A DNA stretch of 64,000 nt from Spisula solida (Eukaryota; Mollusca; Bivalvia; Venerida; Mactridae): assembly GCA_947247005.1 (NCBI GenBank), contig OX365953.1, positions 2,795,001 to 2,859,000 on the forward strand. The letters run 5' to 3'. The notes under the pieces are model-generated. The model was not told where the DNA came from and made no database searches. It saw nothing but the letters and a program-made list of their open reading frames with translations. Position 1 is the first letter of the stretch, and each line of letters starts with the position of its first letter. Position numbers and translations under genes: made by a program. This document shows, in pieces, positions 35,201-47,200 of the stretch.

Positions 35201-38200
35201 CAAGTGAGGTACAATAATTTTATATGTCTATGTGTATATAATCCTCCTGAACGAAAATGATTTTCATGATTTTTTTTCTGTGTTCAGCATCGTCTGTTAT
35301 GGATAAGTTGAAATCTATTGTTGCATGGTTGGACGCTATGACAGACGCCTCCGTGTTTGATTATATCTACAGAGTGAATAAAGGTAACGTATGTTTCATT
35401 TATAAATACCTTGGTCATACAAGCCCAAACTGAGTTCCGTGCCTCTGTCTGACCATCGAACAGCGTACGTTGGTCCACAGGAACTTGCATTTATAATTTG
35501 AATTTGAAAAAAAAAATTGAAAACAAATAGTACAGTAGGCCTAGTGAAATTTCATTTTTTTCAATTTTTTATTCAAATTATAAACGCAAGTTCCTGTGGT
35601 TGGTCTAATTGGTTCGGAGACCGGACACCTACCAGAGTAATTATTAAGACTCTTAAGATATATCGCTGGCTTAGAATTAGAAGGTACGACCTTATAAGAC
35701 TTAATATGTATATTTGAAAGCTGCATCTCAAGGTGCTTCTTATGAACGCCCACCAAAGCACATACTTCCCAAAATGTAAGTTTTTTAAATCCACCAATGG
35801 TTTGTAATTATAAGTGTATGTGATGAATGCAGTGTCGTCCAGTGTTTTATGAAGGTTGTAATGGACTATTTATGACTATGTTGTTGGGGAAAAATGTCAT
35901 CATTTACAGATGTTTCTCGGTTTAATGAGAGACAACGTATCATGTGTTGCTTCCTGTTCATACTGATTGCTAAAATATCCCTATAAAATAGCCGCAAACC
36001 ATGAACTATAGTAGTCCGGCCCGAAATCCCCGAAATTTGACCGAACCTTGCATTGGAGTATAAAGTTTTTTTCTTTGCTGATTTCGGTAGACAAGACCTT
36101 TCGAATGGAATTTCTGACGGGTGACATTGTGTCACCCTTGAGCATTTTGAGAAAATTGGGGTAAAAGTTCCAAAATATAAACGAAACTGCGAATTTTTGG
36201 AATCGTTGAACTACATTGTTATTTATAATAATATTTTATAATAAATCACATTTATATGTAGTTATTAAGTTGCAGTTGAAGACTGCAAAATTTTAGTGCC
36301 GTGCATTTATGCCAAAGGAGTAATTTATGGGGTAAAACGTTAAAAAGCACATGGAAAAGTGCGAATTTTCGGAATCGGTGGACTGTAACGTCATTAGCAA
36401 TTATATTTGGTAAATAATCGCTGTGATTCTTTTATAGTGACTTGCGATGAAGATATTAAAAACCTTAAGCTAGGCTATCGTACAAAATGTGGTATTTTGG
36501 GGGTAAAACGTTAAAAAGTGCATTTAAAAAGGCGAATTTTCGGAATCGATGAAATTTAACGTCACTGGACATTATATTTTGTAAATAATCGCTGTGGTTA
36601 TTTTAAAGTGTCTTGCCATTAAGATATCAAGCATCTTAAGCTAAGCTATGGTACAAAATGAGGTATTTCTGGCGTAAAACATTAAATAGTACATGTATGG
36701 AGGAAAACTGCATTTTTTAGAATAGGTAAACCAGGAACAATTTCATGTATCTTTTCTCTGCGATTAATCAATATGAATGGTGTTAATAACCTAACAGTTT
36801 TGATACCAAACGTCCTAAGTTTGGCTATTGTGCAAGTGTGATAATTTAGGGTATACATTGTAACTTCAAAATATAAAGAAAAAGGGCAAATTTTTCGAGA
36901 TGGTAGACTACACAGTCTTTTATCGTTTTATTTCATCATAAATCCATGTACTTGTTAACATGTAGAGTTTAAGATATCAAACCTATGTGCAATGTTATTG
37001 AGATAAATATGATATATTTGGATAAAATGTTTTAAAATATAAACGAAAAAAGTGATTTTTGGAATCCGTAGACTTTATTGCCCTTAGATATTTATATGAT
37101 ATGTATCCCGGGTCATAGAAATGACTATTCTAGCTGTGTGTAAGTTACATCATAGAATATTACTAGCAACGCCCAACAGAACTAGTATGTGTTTTCCCAT
37201 ATAAACTAGGAGATGATGCTGTGCAAGACAAATACTGATTTTAATAGAGCCAGTAATGACTTCTCCATAGTGCTGAGTACCCCATGCAGTAATTAAATCA
37301 ACAGCAGCGTCAGGCGCAGTAGTTGATATCCTATCCCGCTAGGAATGACAATACTTGTATACCAGGCAGTGTTTTGTCACCATCATAGAACCAGAATACC
37401 TGTTCACAGCTGTGCTAGGTATCATATATAGCATGGTATGGCTATTCTATGCAGTTTTTAATTTCATATAAAGTCTGCAATGACAGTTTGAGACATCACA
37501 AAACAAGGCGAACTGTTCCAGGTAGAGTCAGAACATCCTAACAGATCAAGGAATGGCTGTTCACAGCAGTACAAGGTTACTAATCCATACGATCATATTA
37601 CTGACACTCGACCAGACAAACCACTCTATAAATGACCTTGCCCTATAATCTATACGTTTCTGGTCAGTGGGTCATACATATCAATGACAGTCAGTGGTAC
37701 CCTATGAAGTTAATCAAGTGTATGTTATATAATTAGTACCCCACAGAGCAACAAAGATCAGTTGCAAACTGTGTTAGGTACCAATTAAACCAGGAAATGA
37801 AGGTGTGAATTGAAATTCCTTCTTGTGATGATGTGCATGTCCGATATTTCTGGACGCCGTATCTCGATTTTGGCGGAGCACATACCAGATGAGAACTAGT
37901 CTCCACAGGGCGACTGGAACGCAGTTATCTTTAGGTAGCCGAATGAATGTCAAAGGGTGGCTAAACGGCTGAATTTCTGAAAGTGGCCCTCCAAAACTCG
38001 GTAACGTAAATGTCATATGTACTATTTGATACCATATAGATTTACAAATGGTTGCGTCAAGTAGTATTGTGTATCTAATGAAGTCAGGAATGACTCTGTC
38101 AGGCAATATTCAACCAGGTATGGCTTGACAGGTAATGTATAATCCTTATAAATTCAGGAATAAACATTACCATGCTTCCAACAGTATTAGGTAACCCTTT

Positions 38201-41200
38201 TAGGTAATAAATTGCTATGCTAACCTTTGGAGCTGGGAAAGGATGTGTTAATACCCCGTAGACCAATAAATGGCAGACCCAAGCAGTGGTGGGTATCATA
38301 TAAAGCCATGAATGACTGTGTCTGATAGCATTTGGTATCTAATAGAGCAGTGCTAGGTACCACAGAAGGCACGTGCCTGTCAGGTGGCATGTGGACTCCA
38401 GGAATTGACACTATATACAAATGTAGTTTATGTTAGGTAGATTGTGAAACAAGTTCTTTCAACTCATATTAATTAGTCACGCTTGGTGACTAATTCTTGA
38501 TGTTATTCATCGCTACAGTAGTATGAGAGAGAAACCAGCGTCCCATTTATGCTAATATTCTATATATGCAAGGGATTTACTCCATGGTAGCATTTTATAT
38601 CGTCTTTGGTATGACCAGGCCTGTTATTGAGCCTGGGACATCCCGCAATTGAAGCGAACGCTCTACCACTAGGCTATCGAGAAGTGGCTGTACACAGCAG
38701 TATATATCGATAGCGCTAGGGGTGACTGTCATGCAGGGTTACGTACGTATATGGCCAGAAATTGATGAGCCAGGTACCACAAAGAGTAACTAATTGCGTG
38801 CTGTGCCAGGAAATTGAAGGTATCCAATACCATAAGCAGCAGTGGCATGTACCCAATTAGATGAGGAATGGCTGGTGGTGGCGAGTACTTTATATGGCTA
38901 TGTATAGGTTTACATTTTTTCTGGCATGGATTTATTAAATGGTGGTCAGTGCTCAGTAGGTCTTAGATTTTTTGTACTTATAGCACATTGAATGGTGGAC
39001 TCACTGTTGGTTCTAATACCCTACTTGGCCTAAGCAAGCTTGTACTCAGTGGTGGTGAGTACTCTATAGGGCATGACTTGTGATGCATGAATTCGGTTCT
39101 AATGGGTACCTCGTATGTTCAATAATGGTGGACATAATAATAATAAGGCCGGAAATGGCTTTATGTAGTAAAATCTGATTTGTCCGTAGATCAAAAATTT
39201 TCATATAATTTTATGATGTTTTACCACAATACATCGCATTTAGCTTAAAGCATTGCATTAGATGATAGATAACTTGAACTGCATAATGATATGTACCTCT
39301 CACCGTGATTTTCTATCAAGTTAAATTAATTATAACAGCAAAGTAAACATATTCCCAAAAATCATACTTTTCGTGACAATTGTGTATGTTCTATCCTAAA
39401 ATTTATATTTTGTACCATACCATGACTTAAGATGATTGTTATCATTAATAACACATTACTATAGATCATATTATAGTAATTACAATTGTAATTACCAAAC
39501 AAATGATCCATGACATTACAGTCTATCAGTTCCGAAAATTCGCACTTTCCGTTATATTCTATAGTGTTTACCCGCAAAATTCCACATTTTGTACAAAAGC
39601 CTAGCGTAAGGTGTTTAATATCGTCATCGCAAGTCACTATTAAACTATCTCGGCGATTATTTACCAAATATAATGGCTTGTGACGTTATAGTCCATCAAT
39701 TCGCACTTTTTCACGCACTTTTTAACGTTTTACCCCAAAAATACCTCCTTTTGCATAAATACACGGCACTAAAATATTGCAGTCTTCAACTGCAACTTAA
39801 TAACTACATATAAATGTGATTTATTATAAAATATGATTATAAATAACAATGTAGTTCACCGATTCCAAAAATTCGCAGTTTCGTTTATATTTTGAAACTT
39901 TTACCCCAATTTTCTCGAAATGCTCAAGGGTGACACAATGTCACCCGTCAGAAATTCCATTCGGAAGGTCTTGTCTACTGAAATCAGCAAAGAAAAAAAC
40001 TTTATACTCCAATGCAAGGTATATTGGGTTTGGGGCCGGACTATAGACAACAGTCTCATTATTTGTGAATATTGCTTTATTTTCTTGCATTATGACACAA
40101 TATCTCATTCGTTTTAATACCTCGTTACAAAGTTGCAATAATGTGTTGAATGTCTGCACACGGTACGCACAAATTTCATAATACAAGGAAACAATGCCTT
40201 GCAGGGTTTCCTATCATAATCAGTTAGTGCACTGTTAGCCTATCGGAAATTGGCAAAACGTTTCCACTGATTTCATTACAAATAAAACAGTGAATTATGT
40301 AATCATTTAAAAAAATATTGCTAAGACTCAGATAAACATAGTGATACTTATATTCATCTCTTGAAACATCATCTCAGACCACACATTGATACAGTATACC
40401 GTCCTCTATGACTGAGTGATTACCGTCCGCTTGTCGTGACGGGAGGTAGTGCGTTCGTCCCCAAGAATCGTAATACAAAAGTCGTTCAAGTACTGACAAG
40501 TAAAATAGTTCCTGCGAGCAAATGATGTACCGACTTCATTTGACAGATAATTGACAGGATCCTCGACCTTCTATCTGCATAATTCAACAGCTGATGTGTA
40601 TAAAATTAAGCATGAAAATCTCAAAATTGTGAGAAAAAATAAAATAATTCCGATACGTCCATGACAATTGACTGGGAAGCGTTGTGCTTATGTAGCTGCA
40701 GTCACCTGCTGTTTAGATCCATGGTCTCAATATTGCCTAGCGCTCACTGAAATTTCGGACAGTTCTGATTTCTTCGGTAAATAAACTATTGAAGTGCGAC
40801 AAAGACCGGTGTTATCCGCATGGAATAATGGAATTAGTCTGGTTCACGGCATTCTTACAAAATGCATCTTTTTTTGGATTTTTTTTTGAAATCGTAAACC
40901 ATCTAGAACAGGTCACGTGCCCCTCCATGGACTTTTTACTTTATGCTATCCAATATACATGCTCGCTCAAGGCTCGCAGGTAATAAATAAAAAAAGTAAA
41001 ATGTGACTGGGATTTCTCTATATGGCTTACTTATTTTGAAACGAAATACTCGTTTTGATACATTTGGAATGGTAGGCTTGTAACTTGCGAATGATCTGGA
41101 TACCAGTGAAGGTAACGCGGGGTTGTTAGTAGGAGGCTTTAAAACGTACCCTTTAAAATGTTGAGAAGAGAAGAAGAAAAAGAAAGAGAAAGAAAGAAAA

Positions 41201-44200
41201 GAGAGAAAAGAAAAAAATCAAGCGATATGCATTGTTACTTATGCACCTTTCAATGTTTTCCCCCAGGGGGGGGGGGGGGGAGCGGCGGGCATACACGGGA
41301 CTTTTGACAGAAGGCTGTTCCCGATCGGTGGGAATTTGACAGACAGAATGGTGCCGAGTCCCGGGAAATTTTGACTTTTGGCCGAAATTTTGTATGTTAA
41401 GCATCTCCCAGTGAGGGGATTTTGACAAATTGCCCTTGCTCTAGGGTGGGAATTTAGACCTTGTAAAAGTAAAAATGAAAAGTGTCAAATTCCCCTGGGT
41501 CAGCCCCCCCCCCCCCCTCTTGGGGGAAAACATTGATAGGTGCATTATCGGTGTCCGCACGATGTCTAGACATCGGGTACTCAACGGATACATGGACATT
41601 GTCCGGCATCCGGGTGATTTATGGCCAAGATACTATAATTAGTGACGTGTGTCTCAATCGTAAAATATGATAATATATTTTCACCTGCAAGATTAACGCG
41701 CAAGACAATTGAATTGTTCTATTTTTTGTCTTGCACGCATGATTTTGAGGTAATGATTCCTGTGATTGGCTGAAACGACGCCTTGCAGAAGAATAGATCA
41801 CCGTAAAAATTAATTCGAATTTGAATTCCTATTTCATTGATTTATTCACGCTCAGAAAGTGTGTATTTTGAACCTTCATTGAGCTTACGACATTATGAAC
41901 TCGCCCAACAAAACAATGGGATAATTTATTTAATAAAGAGGTTACTTATATTCTACAGGTGCTGGGCTTAATTTGTTTGAAGGTGACATCAAAGGATACA
42001 ACCGTCGGGTATGAAATTATTTGTTTACATACATGCAATATGCGCATAAAGCCATATAACCCTTTTTACTCACTGTCGAGCATGATTATATAATGCAGCT
42101 TTTGGACATTTATAAAACAAAAACATGAAGAACATTTAATTAAATTTGGAAAGGTCAGGGGGTTTCGCAGCCATGTCGCTTCATGCCAAACACAAAGGCG
42201 ATAATTATTATATCAACATATCCGTTGCTTGTCACAGCTTTAGGGAATACTGACTCATCACATACCCTCTTGTCGATGGATGTAATCATGACTGAGGTGT
42301 CCAGGGTAATTTTCAAATTGTAGAACGTGTTTCAAAATTGATTTGAAATATATGATATGCAGTACTCATACAAATGAAGATCGATGTTAAGCAGCAATGC
42401 CCACATGGATGATTGGGTAACCGAATGTGTAGCCTTGTTAAATAAAGTCTTTACTTACTTACTTCGAACTATGTATGCATCATGTCACCATATTCTATAT
42501 ACTGAAAGGGTCGGTAATTTTGGCCATTTTACAATTGGTTAATGTCTTGTAAAGTCAAGGCGAATTTGCTCTATATTGTACATTATATATAATTTATCCC
42601 TCTTACTCGAGTAAAGTTATTACGAGCACAGGTCTAATCGAGCACAGGTGTTGGTCCATTCAACAATTTTCAACGGTAATTAGTTACTTTATCTCGAGGT
42701 AATCATCCGAGCAAAATTTCACACCTCCGCAAAATGTCATACTTAATTTTGTTACGGTCCGTAGTTTTCACACATCGTGATAATCACATTTTATGACAAT
42801 ACCTTAATCCCTAACACTTAAATTGCTTTCGATACATTAAACACGAAGTAGAAGGCATTAAATTAATGAGTGTGATTAAAACAACACATACGTTTCAGAA
42901 CAAGTTCAAAAGGCAAAAATTGGGAACTTTAACGCATACGAGAACTAGAATTATTAAATGCAACATCGTTGCTTCGAACGTACTGACTCGCACAGACTTT
43001 TAATTATCGTAAGCTAAACCAACGTACAGGTACACGTATAATCTTAAATATTTATGCGCCGTTCGTTATAAAACTCAAGTACAATTAATTTTAAATTGTT
43101 TTCCTATTACGTATTTCATAAAAGCTTACATACAGAACAATTTCACGTGTCCGATACTGAATAAGTTATAGTTAGAACATATTAAGTAAATTTTAATGAT
43201 TAAAAAGGGCGGAGCGAGTCCTTTTTAGTCATTAAAATTTACTTAATATGTTCTAACTAACTTAGAATCTAAAAATGAAATACCTGAAATATAACTTATG
43301 ACACGTTCGATGGTAGATATATTGATTGTTTTGTGTAGTATTTAACATCTAGACTCGATTGCAACCGTTTCCTGGTCCGGTGATGCGTTAAATAGTGGAA
43401 TCATACAGGGGCCAGAAAAAAGCGTAGCCAACCTGTTTATTATATAAAGTTATGACGGGATGATGGGGGAATTTCAAAACTCTGTATTTTGTGATATAAT
43501 TTCTTAGGCCTGTGGTCATAACAACAATTCATCATCGACTTCGGATATTTCGAGCACCTGGCTTAACTCGAGCATTTGGCTTGTCCCGATTGGTCCCCGA
43601 GATAACGAGGTTTTACTGTATATGTATTTTATATAAAACGGCATAATGCTATTAAAATATATAAAAGATTTAACGTCGACAAATGTCCCCTACTTATATC
43701 GAGAAAGTCCCCGTGAACCTTTTCTGATTTCAAATTCGTCACCAATTATTTGGAAAACGTTTCCAATTGTATTATGTTTGCTAAAAACCAGATCGATTTT
43801 AATGTGTTTTTTTCATAACTTATTATACATACTTTAATTGATTTTTATCATATGACGTCACTTCCGTTACAGCAACCAATGTTACGTACAGCCATAACAA
43901 ATCATGATCAGTTGTGGAATACAAGAGTTGTGCCTTACGTCATAGATTCAGTGTTTGGTAAGACGATTTATATATTACATGAATCAGTATGTGGGTTTTA
44001 GATATACATTCACCTTGCTTCCTTTATATAGATGATTTATATATTACGTGATGCATTATGGGTGTTTTAGATATACATTTACCTTGCTTCCTTTATGTAA
44101 CAACGTACAACCACAGGTAACTGTATCATTAATAAATAGTAAACAAACCAAAAATATTTTTTTAAATAAAATTTATAATATCTAAGATAACATACCTGTG

Positions 44201-47200
44201 CGTACAAGTGGTCCTCTGCCTGACTTCATTGCATGTTCTTAGAGGCGACTACATGAGAGAAAAGGCTAAATCGGTCTAATTCAATACCATATATTTTCAG
44301 ATTGATGAAAATAAGATTTTTGTATCTGACGTCATTCTCGTGCGAACCCATGTGTTATCCGGTGATACCATATAAGGACACTCCGGTCCCTTCATATTTG
44401 TCAGATCAGGTCCCGATCTCCCGAAGCATCTCAAGTAGAAATCTCAACTCAAATTTAAATTTTAGCTCAAGTCAGAGTCTGAATTTGAGATATATACTCC
44501 TCAAAAAAATTTAAGGACCACAAAATGCAAGGGTTAATATTCCATCACTGAAATTACTAACAACTAAACAATAATTGATATCAAATGTTCAATATGTCAT
44601 ATTGACAAATGTAAACGAGGGCAATGGCAAATGACAGTAGTAAACACGTGCTAGGTCAAGAAGTGATGTCGCTACCAAAATGTCAACGTTCGCATAGTGG
44701 TGGGTGGGGTATGATGTTTTTCAATCAGCGTCGAAACACATAAAATGCAATGCCATAACTAACGCCAATACCACAGATGACCCGGTCGAGCTGCCATAAG
44801 AACCCTACACCTAAGTTTTAAATTGCTAATCAACGTTCTGATTGCATGACGAGGGGTTTTTGTCCACTCCTCTGTGAGTGCAAGTGTCAGTTCCCACTTT
44901 TTACGTTATTTTATTTTAGATTCGGCAGCGCGGAAGGATATTCAAGCGGCCATGGATGAATATCATCAAAAGACGTGCATACGATGGGTACCAAGGACAT
45001 CCGAAACCGATTACGTCATTTTTAAACAAATCAGCGGGTAATAATTGTATTATTATTGTAATCTGTTTTTATTTAAAAATATTAGTGTAAGGTACAGTGA
45101 ATATACAGTCAAGTTAGGATATTGTGAGAGTGACGTTGCCGTTTATGTGTACACAAAATATTACAATCAATGTCTGAACGGGTAGAGCGAATACAGTATG
45201 TAAGTTTAGCATTGAAATTTTAGTTGTCTGTATAAGCCTTTATCATTGGGTTTACACCGTAATAGTGGACTCGACCGCTGCGTCTCTCTTTGCTTACCCT
45301 GACTGGACTATACAGTAAACATATTTTATATCAACTGTCATATGAAGGAATCTTAGTTTACTGGCAAAGCTATAATCTCTCCTAGCATAAGTTAAACGTT
45401 TTAGTTTTCAAGGGTCCCGATGGTGGTCTTATACTCGAGGATTTACGGTATTGTACTTATAGTGTGTACCCGATAAAATGATTGAATCACGGACTGTAAA
45501 GGAACACCATTGTAGATGGTTTGGTTTGGTTGTTCATATTATGATTGTATGATTTCAGATGTTTTTCAAACATTGGCCGTACAGGTGGAGAGCAAGATAT
45601 ATCGTTGATGGGTGCTTGTTTGAAAAAAGGAACTGCAGTACACGAAATGATGCATGCTCTTGGGTTCTGGCATGAACAGAGCCGACCAGATAGAGACGCA
45701 TGGGTTCACATTATCTCAAGTAACATTCAGAGTGGTAAGATGTCCTCTATCTCAGCCTCGTTTTCATAAAAATAATGCGAATAAGCTATAATGATTGTCT
45801 GTTGACCAATCAGATCGCTAGTTACACTCTGAAATCTTCAATTGAAGGCGAAAAAGATTTCAAAAATCTAGTTTGAAGGAGACGACATAACAGATTACTT
45901 GATGAAGCTTAACTCCCAACTGCCCTACGTCACATTAGAATATAACCTACATTATGAGCCAATGAAAACGCCGCATTTTGGCGGTTAACTGAAAATTTAA
46001 TCATTAAAATTTTCTCTTCACAGACTTTACGTCATGCGTTGGCGCTACTTTCTATCGGCCAATCAGAATGCAGAATGTTATATTCTAAGTTAGTTAGAAC
46101 ATATTAAGTAAATTTCAATGACTAAAAAGGACTCGCTTCGCTTCGCTCGCTCCGCCCTTTTGTTATAGTTAGAACATATTAAGTAAATTTTAATGATTAA
46201 AAAGGGCGGAGCGAGCGAAGCGAAGCGAGTCCTTTTTAGTCATTAAAATTTACTTAATATGTTCTAACTAACTTAGAATATAACATTCTGCATTCTGATT
46301 GGCCGATAGAAAGTAGCGCCAACGCATGACATGAAGTCTGTGAAGAGAAAATTTTAATGATTAAATGTTCAGTTAACCGCCTAAATGCGGCGTTTTCATT
46401 GGATCATAATGTAGGTTATATCCTAATAATCATTAAAATTTACTTAATATGTTCTAACTATAACATAATCAACATATTCTGTCAAATAAACAGGATCGTT
46501 CCCGGCCGAACCACGAATTATTATACTTCACTATTCCCAACTTTTAACCCTTTTTCTTCTTTTAATAATGGAAACTGATTATTTTATAGGCAATCGCATT
46601 CGGCAGTTAGGGTGGATGTTATCATTGTATGGTGTTATGTGTAGATATTTCGAAGTTTTACTGATAATGTTGTTAAGAAAGTTTACTGTTATGTTTGCCA
46701 GCATATATGTATGGAGGTGTACACCTTTGGGCTTTTGGCATATAGTATGAAGCCTCACATTTCGTGGAATTTAATTCCATGGTCTTGATTTGTTTACACT
46801 CTTTTTCAGGCAAAGAATATAATTTTGACAAAATTGATGCAAACCAAGTTGACACACTTGGTGTACAGTATGATTATGGTAGTGTCATGCATTATTCTAA
46901 ATATGCGTTCACAAAGAATGGGAACCCAACCATTATGCCAACCAGACCTGCTGGTGACGGTATTGGACAACGTGAAGGACTCAGTGACCATGATGTAGAG
47001 AGGATACGGAAGTTATATGGATGTGGTAAGTATGACTGCTTGAATTAGTGGCCTATCATTTCTTTGGGGTAAGCATTACGTTCTATGTATGTCACAAACT
47101 TGCAAGCGAGAGTGGCTATAGGCGCTGTCTGGCCTATCATTTCTTTGGGGGTAAGCATTACGTTCTGTGTTTGTCTCTTCAAACTTGCAAGCGAGAGTGG

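Larger units (their letters stand above)
36006..40046. mobile_element. 4-kb long-inverted-repeat (foldback-like) element in intron 3
   Basis: The left end CTATAGTAGTCCGGCCC mirrors GGGGCCGGACTATAG at the right. About the outer 300 bp of each arm (36060-36330 against 39740-40020) is nearly identical in inverse, including GACGGGTGACATTGTGTCAC. Further in, the arms continue as diverging subrepeats of about 175 bp marked by GCGAATTTTCGGAATCG (near 36189, 36361, 36532, 36886 and inversely near 39540-39700). The middle (37200-39140) is degenerate short repeats and a SINE. No transposase is present. No clear target duplication was found. Confidence 0.75.
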
